Source: Hyphomicrobiales bacterium (GTDB lineage Bacteria > Pseudomonadota > Alphaproteobacteria > Rhizobiales > Rhizobiaceae). Taken from it: DNA of 64,000 bases. The notes beneath the pieces are model-generated. The model worked only from the letters and a program-made list of their open reading frames with translations. It did no database searches and was not told where the DNA came from. Both the position numbers and the translations under genes were made by a program. Position 1 is the stretch's first letter. Each line of letters starts with the position of its first letter. This document shows positions 29,271 through 38,999 of this stretch, piece after piece. The stretch spans positions 1-64,000 of the forward strand of contig UCAG01000005.1 of NCBI GenBank assembly GCA_900470285.1, written 5' to 3'.

Positions 29271-30875
29271 ATGAGTGTTCTGAAAACCGGTATCAACCTG
29301 CAGAGCGAAGAATTTACCGCTAATCACACTGCTATGCGCTCTCTGGTGGAAGAACTGCGTGACCGCAGTCAGATTGCCTGTGCCGGAGGCGGGGAGACTG
29401 CATCGGCACGGCACAAAGCGCGGGGCAAATTGCTGGCGCGGGAGCGCATTGATCTACTGCTGGATGCCGGTACGGCTTTTCTGGAAATCGGACAGCTTGC
29501 CGCAAATGGTCTTTATGACAATGATGCGCCGAGTGCCGGTCTTGTTGCCGGTATCGGCTGTGTTTCCGGCACCCAATGTATGATCATCGCCAATGATGCG
29601 ACGGTTAAAGGCGGCACCTATTATCCGCTCACGGTCAAAAAACATCTGCGTGCGCAGGAGATTGCCGAGCAGAACTATCTGCCCTGCATCTATCTGGTGG
29701 ATTCCGGCGGCGCCTATTTGCCCAGACAAGATGAGGTGTTTGCCGATCGCGAGCATTTCGGCCGGATTTTTTATAATCAGGCGAATATGTCGGCAAAAGG
29801 CATTGCGCAGATTGCTGTGGTGATGGGCTCCTGCACAGCAGGCGGGGCTTATGTGCCTGCAATGTCAGATGAAACGATTATCGTGCGCAATCAGGGCACA
29901 ATCTTTTTAGGCGGGCCGCCACTGGTCAAAGCGGCGACAGGTGAAGTGGTAACAGCAGAAGAACTGGGCGGTGCAGATGTGCACACCCGTCAGTCCGGTG
30001 TGGCCGATTATCTTGCAGAAAATGATGCCCATGCACTGGCAATCGCCCGCCGGATCGTTGCCAATCTGAATATTACGACAAAACCTGATCTGCTCAATGG
30101 TGGTGAAGAACCACTTTATCCGCCTGAAGAGCTCTACGGCATTATTCCTGCGAATGCGCGTCACCCTTATGATGTTCGTGAAGTTATTGCGCGACTGGTT
30201 GACGGCTCACGCTTTGATGAGTTCAAGGCGCGATATGGCACGACGCTTGTTACCGGTTTTGCGCAGCTTTATGGCGCAACGGTCGGTCTCATTGCCAATA
30301 ATGGTATTCTGTTTGGTGAATCCGCGCAGAAAGGCGCGCATTTTATCGAGCTTTGTGCGCAACGGCATATCCCGTTGGTTTTCCTGCAAAATATCACGGG
30401 TTTTATCGTCGGGAAAAAATACGAGAATAACGGCATTGCCAAAGACGGCGCGAAGATGGTGACGGCTGTGGCGACTGCACAGGTTCCTAAAATCACAATG
30501 CTGATCGGCGGTTCCTTTGGTGCCGGTAATTACGGCATGTGCGGGAGAGCCTATTCGCCGCGTTTTCTGTGGACATGGCCGAATAGCCGCATTTCAGTGA
30601 TGGGCGGGGAGCAGGCAGCAAGCGTGCTCGCGCGTGTACGTCGCGATGCGTTAGAGGCGCGCGGTGAAAGCTGGAGCCTTGCGGATGAAGAAGCGTTTCA
30701 GGCACCGATCCGCGAGCAATATGAAACGCAAGGCAATCCTTATTATGCAACGGCGCGTCTTTGGGATGACGGGATTATTGACCCCGCCCAAAGCCGCCGC
30801 GTTCTCGGCCTGTCACTAGCCGCCGCGCTGAATGCTCCGGTGAAAGAAACCAAATTCGGTCTTTTCAGAATGTGA
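29271..30875 (+). CDS. mccB: Methylcrotonyl-CoA carboxylase, carboxyltransferase (beta) subunit
   Basis: A 534-residue carboxyltransferase that moves the carboxyl group from biotin to 3-methylcrotonyl-CoA. It carries [16 protein letters not shown] near the N-terminus, [31 protein letters not shown] and QNITGFIVG, all typical of MccB rather than propionyl-CoA carboxylase. ATG at 29271 has AAGGG at a suitable distance; ATG at 29265 is nearly on top of it. The gene lies between ivd and the hydratase gene in one operon. Confidence 0.95.
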   Translation: MSVLKTGINLQSEEFTANHTAMRSLVEELRDRSQIACAGGGETASARHKARGKLLARERIDLLLDAGTAFLEIGQLAANGLYDNDAPSAGLVAGIGCVSGTQCMIIANDATVKGGTYYPLTVKKHLRAQEIAEQNYLPCIYLVDSGGAYLPRQDEVFADREHFGRIFYNQANMSAKGIAQIAVVMGSCTAGGAYVPAMSDETIIVRNQGTIFLGGPPLVKAATGEVVTAEELGGADVHTRQSGVADYLAENDAHALAIARRIVANLNITTKPDLLNGGEEPLYPPEELYGIIPANARHPYDVREVIARLVDGSRFDEFKARYGTTLVTGFAQLYGATVGLIANNGILFGESAQKGAHFIELCAQRHIPLVFLQNITGFIVGKKYENNGIAKDGAKMVTAVATAQVPKITMLIGGSFGAGNYGMCGRAYSPRFLWTWPNSRISVMGGEQAASVLARVRRDALEARGESWSLADEEAFQAPIREQYETQGNPYYATARLWDDGIIDPAQSRRVLGLSLAAALNAPVKETKFGLFRM

Positions 30876-30883
30876 GGCAAATC

Positions 30884-31687
30884 ATGTATGAGGCCTTGGA
30901 AATAACCCGCGACGGCGCCGTGGCAACCATCTGGATGAACCGTCCGCAACGGCACAATGCGTTTGATGCCGCGCTTATTGCAGAACTGGCACAGGCCTTT
31001 ACGCAGCTTGGTGCGGATGAACAGACCCGTATTGTTATTTTGGCCGGTCATGGAAAAAGCTTTTCCGCAGGCGGCGACCTGAACTGGATGAAAGCTGCCG
31101 GAGAGGCTGGTTTTGATGCCAATCTTGCCGATGCGGAACAACTGGCGCAGATGTTCCGCATTCTGGCTGAGCTTCCCAAGCCGACAATCGCGCGTGTACA
31201 CGGTGCGGCATTGGGGGGCGGAATGGGGCTTGCAGCTACCTGCGATATTTGTATTGCCTCAACACAAGCAATTTTTGCCACATCCGAGGTCAGACTCGGC
31301 ATTATTCCTGCGGTTATCAGCCCCTATGTATTACGGGCAATCGGTGCGCGTCAGGCTTCTCGTTATTTTCTGACTGCCGAGCGCATTGATGCTGTAAAAG
31401 CCTTGCAAATTGGTCTTGTGCATGAAGTGGCAGAAGCGGATGCGCTTGATGCAGTAATTCATGAGCTGACATCGGCTTTGCTATATGGCGGCCCGCAAGC
31501 GCAGGCTGCTGCTAAGCGGCTTCTTCATAATGTTTCAGGTAAGATGATAAACGATATATTGGTACAGGAAACTGCGCATATTATTGCTGTTCTGCGTATG
31601 AATGCGGAAGCCCGTGAAGGCCTGAGTGCTTTTCTCGATAAGCGGGCACCAGCATGGATAAACCGGACAGGATCAGATGATGTTTGA
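30884..31687 (+). CDS. Methylglutaconyl-CoA hydratase (enoyl-CoA hydratase family)
   Basis: A 267-residue crotonase-fold protein that in this setting should hydrate 3-methylglutaconyl-CoA to HMG-CoA. The oxyanion-hole segments are AGHGKSFSAGGDLNWM and HGAALGGGMGLAATCD, and ATSEVRLGIIPAVISPYV is also conserved. ATG at 30884 follows GTGAGGCA; the GTG at 30872 would overlap the mccB stop. It overlaps the next gene by eight bases. Assignment to this step rests on the operon order, as sequence alone would give only enoyl-CoA hydratase. Confidence 0.88.
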   Translation: MYEALEITRDGAVATIWMNRPQRHNAFDAALIAELAQAFTQLGADEQTRIVILAGHGKSFSAGGDLNWMKAAGEAGFDANLADAEQLAQMFRILAELPKPTIARVHGAALGGGMGLAATCDICIASTQAIFATSEVRLGIIPAVISPYVLRAIGARQASRYFLTAERIDAVKALQIGLVHEVAEADALDAVIHELTSALLYGGPQAQAAAKRLLHNVSGKMINDILVQETAHIIAVLRMNAEAREGLSAFLDKRAPAWINRTGSDDV

Positions 31688-33674
31688 CAAGATTCTGATT
31701 GCCAATCGCGGCGAAATTGCATGCCGTATCATTAAAACTGCCCGCCAAATGGGTATCCGTACGGTTGCCGTTTTTTCAGATGCTGATGCGCAGGCCCGGC
31801 ACGTACGACTTGCAGATGAGGCCGTTTATATCGGTGCTGCTCCAGCACGGGAATCTTATCTCAACGGAGCAAAAATCATTGCTGCGGCAAAAGCTACGGG
31901 CGCACAAGCCATTCATCCCGGCTATGGATTTCTCTCCGAGAATGAAGCTTTTAGTCTTGCCTGTATGCAAGCCGGAATAGTCTTTATTGGTCCGTCGGTT
32001 GAGGCTATCCGCGTCATGGGTTTGAAATCGCAGGCGAAAAAACTGATGGGTGCTGCGGGTATTCCGCTAATCCCCGGTTATCACGGAGAAGATCAGGCTC
32101 CTGAAAACCTGCAACAGGAAGCTGATGCGATCGGCTATCCGGTGCTCATCAAAGCATCGGCAGGCGGCGGCGGCAAAGGTATGCGGCTGGTTGAAAGGTC
32201 TGAGGATTTTACGCCGAACCTGTTCGCCTGCCAGCGTGAGGCACAGGCAGCTTTCGGCGATGACCATGTGTTGATTGAACGCTATATTACCCGCCCGCGC
32301 CATGTTGAAATTCAGATTTTTGGCGACAGTCACGGCAATTATGTTTCGCTGTTTGAGCGGGATTGCTCGGTGCAGCGCAGACACCAGAAGGTTGTTGAGG
32401 AAGCACCGGCACCGCATTTCTCCGAACAGCAACGCCGCATCATGGGCAAGGCAGCCACAGATGCCGCGCGCGCAGTGCATTATACGGGCGCAGGCACGGT
32501 CGAATTTATTGTTGCGCCTGACGGACAGTTTTACTTCATGGAGATGAATACCCGTCTTCAGGTGGAGCATCCCGTGACGGAAATGATAACCGGTCTTGAT
32601 CTTGTGGAATGGCAATTGCGTGTTGCAAGCGGTGAACAACTGCCGGTTACACAAGAGAACTTGTCTCATTCCGGCCATGCCATAGAGGCGCGTATCTATG
32701 CGGAGGATCCGTCAGCCGGATTTTTACCATCAACGGGCAAGCTCGTGCATTTTCAGTTACCCGAAGAGAGTGCTCATGTGCGTATTGATGCAGGTGTTGA
32801 GGAGGGAGATGCGATCAGCCGGTTCTACGATCCGATGATAGCCAAGCTGATTGTCTGGGATGAAACGCGTGATAAAGCTCTGCGCCGCATGGAACGCGCA
32901 TTGGCTGATATGCAGATTGCGGGTGTTGCCAGCAATATTGAATTTCTCTCGCGTCTTGTGACTTGCCGTTCCTTTGTGCAGGCTGATCTTGATACGGGGT
33001 TGATTGAACGTGAGGCTGCAGCACTTTTTGAGCCTCAAGAACTGCCGGCAGAAATGTTTTTATTGGCGACGCTGGCGCAATTGCTGCATGAGGCCGGTGG
33101 AGTGCCGCTCAACTCTTTCCTGCAACGGCGTGATGGTTTCCGGCTCAATACGCGGGTCAGGCGCGATCTGACTTTCCGCTCTGGTACGATAACGCATATT
33201 GTCTCTGTGACCTATCAGGATGCAGGATACCGGTTGCAGGCAGGATCGCTGGATGTTGCCGTGACAGGCTGGCAAGACAAGGGCAGTCGCATCATTGCGG
33301 AGATCGACGGGCTGCGTAAAACTTACACGGCAGTCAGACTGGACAATTTCATCCACCTTTTTACAGACGGGCAAAGCTGGAAGTTTGAATGGCTGGATCC
33401 GCTTGATGTGTCGCCCGATCATGGAACGGGGCATGACGGGCTCGTGGCACCGATGCCCGGCAGTATTACCGCCCTTTTGGTAGCAGAAGGGCAGCGGGTT
33501 GCAAAAGGAGCACCACTTCTGATCGTGGAGGCCATGAAAATGGAATTTAAAATTACTGCACCTGCTGCGGGTTATGTGAAAGCGTTCCGTTGTGCGGTGG
33601 GGAATCAGGTTAATGAAGGTGCGGAACTGGCTGATTTTGAAGCGGTTGATGAAATAGTGAAAACTGAGACTTAA
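31680..33674 (+). CDS. mccA: Methylcrotonyl-CoA carboxylase, biotin carboxylase/carrier (alpha) subunit
   Basis: A 664-residue biotin-dependent subunit with an N-terminal biotin carboxylase (KILIANRGEIACRIIKTA), an ATP-grasp region (KASAGGGGKGMRLV, MEMNTRLQVEHPVTE), a linking BT domain, and a biotinyl carrier domain whose EAMKMEF site near residue 620 carries the biotinylated lysine. It pairs with the beta subunit encoded two genes upstream. ATG at 31680 has AGGA seven bases before it; ATG at 31677 is the other candidate. Both lie inside the end of the hydratase gene. Confidence 0.95.
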   Translation: MFDKILIANRGEIACRIIKTARQMGIRTVAVFSDADAQARHVRLADEAVYIGAAPARESYLNGAKIIAAAKATGAQAIHPGYGFLSENEAFSLACMQAGIVFIGPSVEAIRVMGLKSQAKKLMGAAGIPLIPGYHGEDQAPENLQQEADAIGYPVLIKASAGGGGKGMRLVERSEDFTPNLFACQREAQAAFGDDHVLIERYITRPRHVEIQIFGDSHGNYVSLFERDCSVQRRHQKVVEEAPAPHFSEQQRRIMGKAATDAARAVHYTGAGTVEFIVAPDGQFYFMEMNTRLQVEHPVTEMITGLDLVEWQLRVASGEQLPVTQENLSHSGHAIEARIYAEDPSAGFLPSTGKLVHFQLPEESAHVRIDAGVEEGDAISRFYDPMIAKLIVWDETRDKALRRMERALADMQIAGVASNIEFLSRLVTCRSFVQADLDTGLIEREAAALFEPQELPAEMFLLATLAQLLHEAGGVPLNSFLQRRDGFRLNTRVRRDLTFRSGTITHIVSVTYQDAGYRLQAGSLDVAVTGWQDKGSRIIAEIDGLRKTYTAVRLDNFIHLFTDGQSWKFEWLDPLDVSPDHGTGHDGLVAPMPGSITALLVAEGQRVAKGAPLLIVEAMKMEFKITAPAAGYVKAFRCAVGNQVNEGAELADFEAVDEIVKTET

Positions 33675-33710
33675 GGAAACCTGATCAGCAAAAATTGGCG
33701 GGAGATTAAA

Positions 33711-34622
33711 ATGGGAGAGCGAGTCAGAATAGTGGAGGTTGGCCCGCGCGATGGTCTGCAAAATGAAAAACAGATTATTGATACACCCGTCAAGCTTGAA
33801 CTGATCGAGCGTCTCGTTGCGGCAGGCTTGCGTAATATTGAGGTGACATCTTTTGTATCTCCGAAATGGATACCGCAAATGGCGGATCAGTCGGCGGTTA
33901 TGCAGGGACTGAAAACGCATCAAGGTGTTTCCTATTCGGTGCTCACACCTAATTTGCAAGGTTTTGAGGCCGCAGTGGCAGCAAATGCAAAAGAAATTGC
34001 CGTTTTTGCTGCAGCTTCCGAGACTTTCAGCCGAAAAAATATCAATGCCGGAATTGCGCAATCATTGGAGCGTTTCGCGCCTGTGACAGAGCAGGCTCTG
34101 AAAATGGGAATAAAAATTCGCGGTTATGTTTCATGCGTACTGGGCTGCCCTTATGAGGGAGAGGTTGACCCGCAGCTTGTTGCACATATCTCCAAAGAGA
34201 TGTTTGACATGGGCTGCTATGAAATCAGTCTGGGCGATACGATTGGTGTCGGCGTGCCGGATGGAGTGAGCCGGCTGATTGAGATTGTGGGTGCTGAGGT
34301 TCCTGTTGAGGCATTGGCAGGGCATTTTCACGATACATACGGGATGGCTGTCGCCAATGTTGTCGCTGCTTACGCCTTGGGCGTAAGAACATACGATGCC
34401 TCGGTCGCAGGGCTGGGCGGTTGCCCTTATGCCGCAGGTGCCACGGGTAATGTGGCAACGGAGGATCTTGTCTGGCTGTTTAACCGGACGGGTGTGGAAA
34501 CCGGTATCGACCTGAAACAACTGGTAGATTGTGCAGTCTGGATCAGCGCTCAGCTTGGCCGCTCACCATCCTCACGGGTTGCACAGGCCATTAGCCGTGA
34601 ATCCTCTGCGGGAACTATCTGA
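33711..34622 (+). CDS. mvaB: Hydroxymethylglutaryl-CoA lyase
   Basis: A 303-residue TIM-barrel enzyme splitting HMG-CoA into acetyl-CoA and acetoacetate. The VGPRDGLQNE segment binds metal and substrate, SFVSPKWIPQMAD is conserved, and VAGLGGCPYAAGATGN contains the signature cysteine. It ends the leucine/isovalerate operon, starting 36 bases after mccA with a GGGAG ribosome binding site, and converges with a YcaQ-like gene. Acetoacetate made here can be reactivated by the synthetase at 24925-26922. Confidence 0.95.
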   Translation: MGERVRIVEVGPRDGLQNEKQIIDTPVKLELIERLVAAGLRNIEVTSFVSPKWIPQMADQSAVMQGLKTHQGVSYSVLTPNLQGFEAAVAANAKEIAVFAAASETFSRKNINAGIAQSLERFAPVTEQALKMGIKIRGYVSCVLGCPYEGEVDPQLVAHISKEMFDMGCYEISLGDTIGVGVPDGVSRLIEIVGAEVPVEALAGHFHDTYGMAVANVVAAYALGVRTYDASVAGLGGCPYAAGATGNVATEDLVWLFNRTGVETGIDLKQLVDCAVWISAQLGRSPSSRVAQAISRESSAGTI

Positions 34623-34668
34623 AGATATCAGACGGAAAATTAATTGAAGCTGGGGCAGTGATGTACTG

Positions 34669-35865
34669 CTAACTGCGCAACCAGTCCGGCAGGTATGATA
34701 GTTCTGCCAGTTTCAGAAATGATGCGATACGTTCCAGCTCGGCCTGTAAAGCTGCAATGCGATTTTTACCCATTTTGATACTTTGTTCCGGCCAGAATGC
34801 AGTAATGACGAGCTTTTTATCTTCCCGCTTAGCATCAATACGGCCAATGAGCCTGTCACCCTGCATAACCGGAAATATGTAATAGCCATATTGGCGTTTC
34901 GGTGCCGGTACAAATATTTCAATACGATAATAGAACCCGAAAAGTTTTTCAGCCCGCGCCCGATCACGCAGGGCAGGGTCGAAAGGTGATAAAACCCGCA
35001 CACGTGATGATGGTTCCGGCAAGTCAGACAGGGAATTCAGGAGTGCTTCCGTAGAGTAGCAACGCCGCAGAGAGCCGTCAGCCATTTCAACATCAAGCTC
35101 GACGAGACGACCTGCAGCTTTGGCTTCAGCACACCAGTTTTTTGCTTCATCGCGTGATACAATGTCAAAAAACGCAGCAAGTTCGCCACTGGTTGCAAAG
35201 CCCAGGCGATCCATCGATGCGGACATTGCCCAGTCAATAATCTCTGCTTCATGCATTTGAGAGCGTTGAAACGGCTCCGGTATGACCCGCTCCGTCAGAT
35301 CGTAAAATTTGCGAAAACCTTCACGATGGCTGATTGCCAGTCGCCCTGAGCGCCACAAAAATTCCAAAGCGGTTTTTGAAGGGTGCCAGTTCCACCAGCC
35401 GCCGGATGAAGCAGGGGTGTCGCCACGGACATCGGAGGAGGTGGTCGGGCCGTGTTTTTCGACATGCCCCAATATTTCATCGAACTGTGAAGCCCAGCCG
35501 TCCCGTCGCCATTTGGACCATCGATGTTTCATACGTGCTTCGTCACGGGCAAATTTCAAACGCCACATCGGAAAAAACTGCATGGGAATAATTGCAGCAT
35601 CATGGGTCCAATGTTCAAATGCATTGCGTTCAGACGCAATCAGTTTGTTGAGCGCTTCGGGTTGATAGCGGCTGCGACGCGACCACAGAATAAAATCATG
35701 CGCCCGCGCAAGTGTGTTCACGCTGTCGACCTGCACAAATCCAAGATCTGTTAAAACACCGGAGAGATCTGCACCTTTGCCCGATCCGGTTTCACGACTT
35801 AAAAGCTGATGCCGGTGAAGAAAAAGACGGCGCGCATCACGGTTGTTTAATAATGCGTCAGGCAT
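34669..35865 (-). CDS. Winged-helix YcaQ-like DNA glycosylase family protein
   Basis: A 398-residue protein of the HTH_42/YcaQ family, related to AlkX/YcaQ-type glycosylases acting on interstrand crosslinks. Recognisable features are LGFVQVDSVNTLARAHDFIL near the N-terminus, HWTHDAAIIPMQFFPMWRLK, RVLSPFDPALRDR, and RLIGRIDAKREDKKL near the C-terminus. Length is normal for the family. Function in this organism is inferred. It stands alone, converging with the HMG-CoA lyase gene, and no damage-responsive promoter element is evident. Confidence 0.85.
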   Translation of the reverse strand: MPDALLNNRDARRLFLHRHQLLSRETGSGKGADLSGVLTDLGFVQVDSVNTLARAHDFILWSRRSRYQPEALNKLIASERNAFEHWTHDAAIIPMQFFPMWRLKFARDEARMKHRWSKWRRDGWASQFDEILGHVEKHGPTTSSDVRGDTPASSGGWWNWHPSKTALEFLWRSGRLAISHREGFRKFYDLTERVIPEPFQRSQMHEAEIIDWAMSASMDRLGFATSGELAAFFDIVSRDEAKNWCAEAKAAGRLVELDVEMADGSLRRCYSTEALLNSLSDLPEPSSRVRVLSPFDPALRDRARAEKLFGFYYRIEIFVPAPKRQYGYYIFPVMQGDRLIGRIDAKREDKKLVITAFWPEQSIKMGKNRIAALQAELERIASFLKLAELSYLPDWLRS

Positions 35866-36113
35866 TGGCGATCCTGTTCATGAAAGATATTCGCAATTTC
35901 TATCACGGCGTTTGTGATGAATCTATGATGCCTTTCTGCCGGAAATATATTCTGCATTTCAGAGCTTTCAGACTGAAACAAATTATGTGCCCGTACTCAC
36001 AGTGATTTCCGCTATATTCCCTTGTCTTAAACCTCTGGTGCATTAAATTATTGACGGATAAAGAGCTATTTCACCATTTTCGCTGCTATCAAACATTAAA
36101 CTGAAGATGACAC

Positions 36114-36962
36114 ATGCAGGAACAGACAGCTGAATTTATTCAAAATACCAATGCCCTTGCTCTCCAGATTTCCAATCTCGTTTTAAGCTATTCGCTTTCA
36201 ACAGTCGGCGCGATCATCATTCTCTGCGTTGGCTGGATTATTGCAGGGATTTTGCAGCGGTGGACGCGGCAATCGCTTTCCAAGTTTAAAGGTTTTGACC
36301 AGACGCTCGTTGTTTTTTTCAGTGCATCCGTTCGCTATGGCATTCTGGTTGTCGTTCTGGTGATGGTGCTGGGGCAGTTTGGTATCCAGACTGCTTCAAT
36401 TCTTGCCGCATTGGGTGCGGTTGGTCTGGCTATCGGTCTGGCATTGCAAGGCACATTACAGAATATTGCTGCCGGTATCATGTTGCTGGTTTTGCGCCCT
36501 TTTAAAGTCGGTGAATATATTAATGCGGGTGCAATTGCCGGCACTGTGCAGGAAATCGGACTGTTTTCGACAGAGCTGAAAACCTATGACGGGCTTTTTG
36601 TTATGGCGCCCAATTCGGTTCTCTGGAACACACCGGTAACCAATTTTACACGCCACAAAGCCCGTATGCATGATTTTAAAGTCGGGATTGGTTATGAGGA
36701 TGATGTACAAAAAGCCTTCACTATTCTCAAGACCATCATTTCCGAGCAAAAAGGTGTGCTGAAAACACCGGAACCGATTTATTTCGTGTCCCAGCTGGCA
36801 GACAGTTCTGTGGTTATCAGTTGCCGTTACTGGATTGAATCTTCGAATTATTTCACGGTCAGCAACACAACAACAGAACGTGTAAAATCTGCATTCAGCG
36901 ATGAGGGGATTAACATTCCTTATCCGCAGGTTACTTATCATCGTTCTGAGGTGACGAGTTAA
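36114..36962 (+). CDS. Small-conductance mechanosensitive channel, MscS family
   Basis: A 282-residue MscS-type channel that opens under membrane tension to release solutes during hypo-osmotic shock. Three membrane segments occupy about residues 15-130. The pore-lining TM3 is the AALGAVGLAIGLALQGTLQN stretch, followed by the beta-domain motif GTVQEIGLF and VMAPNSVLWNTPVTNF. The size matches E. coli MscS. It appears monocistronic. Confidence 0.93.
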   Translation: MQEQTAEFIQNTNALALQISNLVLSYSLSTVGAIIILCVGWIIAGILQRWTRQSLSKFKGFDQTLVVFFSASVRYGILVVVLVMVLGQFGIQTASILAALGAVGLAIGLALQGTLQNIAAGIMLLVLRPFKVGEYINAGAIAGTVQEIGLFSTELKTYDGLFVMAPNSVLWNTPVTNFTRHKARMHDFKVGIGYEDDVQKAFTILKTIISEQKGVLKTPEPIYFVSQLADSSVVISCRYWIESSNYFTVSNTTTERVKSAFSDEGINIPYPQVTYHRSEVTS

Positions 36963-37288
36963 TTCTGCAGTTAAATGTGATGTGCGGGCGACCAAAACTC
37001 TGTCCGCACGTCACTCACAGTCACTTTAGCTTGATCTAATTTGTAGAGGCTCATCTGTTGACATATCCTGTTGAGGCTCTTATTTCTGCGTTTCGCAGAT
37101 GGAAAACCGCGATCTGCTGATTTTTCCCGTTTTTATGAGTGCCGGGGCGTGCCGGCTCACAAGTCAGATTTTCAGGATGTGTCCCGGTTAAACGGATACA
37201 TTTAACGCTTTGTGACATGCACATCCGAGAATCCAGAACGAGCAGAGTGGGCGCAGTGAATGCGACATATTCTGCTCAGGAGCTGTCT
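36963..37288. other. Intergenic region between MscS and PACE-type genes
   Basis: Contains an imperfect hairpin at about 36976-37015 (GTGATGTGCGG with CCGCACGTCAC) that may terminate the mscS transcript. The rest is the upstream region of the next gene. A 50-codon in-frame extension of that gene runs through here but lacks protein-like features. Confidence 0.4.
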
Positions 37289-37726
37289 ATGTTCGTGCTT
37301 AAACCGCTTAAGCGGCGTATTGTCTATGTCGGTACTTTTGAACTTATTGCGATTGCCGCTTCAACTTTGTTGCTGATGTTTTTGAGCGGCGGTGATGCGC
37401 AGGGCTCTCTGCCGGTTGCTGTTGCCGTTTCTCTCATCGCTGTGACATGGAACTACACATTTAATCTCATGTTTGAGAAATGGGAGGCACGCCGTCAGGC
37501 AACCGGACGCAGCGTCTGGGTGCGTATTGCTCATGCTTTCATATTTGAGTTCGGCCTGTTCGTGATTATCATTCCGATTTATATGGTCTGGTATTCTGTC
37601 GGCTTCTGGAAAGCTTTTCAGATGGAAGCTGTGCTCTTGCTGTTCTTCCTGATTTATACGTTTGTTTTTACGTATATTTTTGACATGATCTTTACGTTGC
37701 CGCAGGCAATGGTTGCCGCTGAATAA
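37289..37726 (+). CDS. PACE-family efflux transporter
   Basis: A 145-residue inner-membrane protein with four predicted transmembrane segments arranged as two tandem BTP units. KRRIVYVGTFELIAI and WNYTFNLMFEKWEARR are the typical first-repeat motifs; HAFIFEFGLFVIIIP and YTFVFTYIFDMIF are the second. Related proteins (AceI) export chlorhexidine and other biocides with protons. ATG at 37289 follows AGGAGC. Its stop lies 12 bases from the convergent PNPOx-like gene. Confidence 0.88.
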   Translation: MFVLKPLKRRIVYVGTFELIAIAASTLLLMFLSGGDAQGSLPVAVAVSLIAVTWNYTFNLMFEKWEARRQATGRSVWVRIAHAFIFEFGLFVIIIPIYMVWYSVGFWKAFQMEAVLLLFFLIYTFVFTYIFDMIFTLPQAMVAAE

Positions 37727-37737
37727 TTCAGTCATTC

Positions 37738-38184
37738 TCAGGGCTGTGCTTGATGACCGGTCGTTTCAAGAACCGATATTCTGAAATATAAAGGTTCTAA
37801 CGGCCGTTCTTCACCCCGCAAAATGGTTTTGACATAAGCGGGTTCCCACCAGTTCGCACCGGCTGCCAGCAGCTCATGTGCATGATAATACAGGCTGTCT
37901 TTGCTCAGGGATTTGGGTATTTCCTCAAAATGACCGGAAATAACCAGACAGCGCCAGTTATTGGAGCCATGAACATCTGAGAAGCTGATGCATACATTGC
38001 GGTTTGCTCTCATAAGCTCCATTTTCTTTCCCTCAGAAGTCAGGGAATAGAGATAACGGTTGCTGTGTATGAAACGGAGCGGCACCACATAAGGCTTATC
38101 TTCAACAGAGCAGGCAAGATAGCCGATGCCTACATGGCGCAGCATTTCCTCAACTTCCGGACGGGGCATGTCATGGATTAACAT
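37738..38184 (-). CDS. Pyridoxamine 5'-phosphate oxidase-like FMN-binding protein
   Basis: A 148-residue split-barrel flavoprotein of the PNPOx-like family. It shows the common pattern VGIGYLACSVEDKPYVVPL, then a beta-rich core with NRNVCISFSDV. Proteins of this type bind FMN, F420 or heme, and the substrate is unknown. ATG at 38184 follows GGAGGT with good spacing, so the 11-residue upstream extension is rejected. Confidence 0.82.
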   Translation of the reverse strand: MLIHDMPRPEVEEMLRHVGIGYLACSVEDKPYVVPLRFIHSNRYLYSLTSEGKKMELMRANRNVCISFSDVHGSNNWRCLVISGHFEEIPKSLSKDSLYYHAHELLAAGANWWEPAYVKTILRGEERPLEPLYFRISVLETTGHQAQP

Positions 38185-38249
38185 CGTGACCTCCGTGAAT
38201 GTGCGGGTATAATTCAATATAGCACATCCGGAAGTTTACGGTTCAGATT

Positions 38250-38642
38250 TTATTCTTCCTGACGGCGCGTGGAAGTGCGGTTTCGTTCATATTTTTTCTG
38301 AATCGGAAAAGGCGGAAGCCATGTTTCGCGGCGAATGGTCCATAATTCATAGGTTGGTATGAACCGGTTCGGTTCATCAAATGAACCGAGATTTACTTCA
38401 ATTTCATCATCTGATCGCCCGAAGACCGTAGAGCCGCATTGCGGACAAAAATAACGTTCTGCATAGCTGCGGGTTTCACCGCTTACAGTGACAGCCTCTT
38501 GCGGAAAGATTGCTGATGCATGGAAAAGGGCACCATGATGTTTGCGACAATCCAGACAGTGGCAAATACCAACCCGATATGGCTTTCCCGTTGCGGTAAT
38601 CCGCACATTTCCGCAAAGACAACCGCCTGCAAACGTCTCCAT
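38250..38642 (-). CDS. GFA/CENP-V-like zinc-binding protein
   Basis: A 130-residue protein of the glutathione-dependent formaldehyde-activating (GFA) family. Zinc ligands are visible as CLCGNV near residue 8, CHCLDCRKHHG near residue 29 and FCPQCGSTVFG near residue 66. The name is historical; most members are unproven as formaldehyde enzymes. It lies on the same strand as the PNPOx-like gene, 65 bases upstream, and has a GAGAGAAACC purine-rich leader. Confidence 0.88.
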   Translation of the reverse strand: METFAGGCLCGNVRITATGKPYRVGICHCLDCRKHHGALFHASAIFPQEAVTVSGETRSYAERYFCPQCGSTVFGRSDDEIEVNLGSFDEPNRFIPTYELWTIRRETWLPPFPIQKKYERNRTSTRRQEE

Positions 38643-38999
38643 GGTTTCTCTCCTTTGAGATAGGCAAGTTATTATTCCGTTTAAGCTCTGTTAAAAGCAA
38701 GAACAGCGTTGGCCTGAGCGTTGTGATTGTGGGTTTTTGTCAGGTATTTGTCGAGACTTGAAGAGGCGTTGAAGAGGAGCGTGAAAATCTCTTGTGCTTC
38801 ACTTCTGTCAGCCATATCTGATTGTTCTGCAACGTGATTGCAGTATGGTTGAGATAAAAGCGGGGTATCAGGATGACAGTTACTTTTTCGCCGGATGCCG
38901 GCGGGCGTAAGCCGGCTGTACACGGAACAGTTTATCAGTTCCGACTGGTATCACTCATGGTGCGAATGCATGGCATCGCATCCATAGGATCGCTTTTAT

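Noticed and set aside
33060-34061. Long minus-strand frame of 333 codons
   Set aside because: It is antisense to the mccA end and the HMG-CoA lyase gene, both with strong motifs, and its His/Arg/Cys-rich composition is typical of a shadow frame.
38681-38923. Minus-strand frame upstream of the GFA-type gene
   Set aside because: The last 44 residues look faintly protein-like but there is no ribosome binding site, and it could not be placed in a family.
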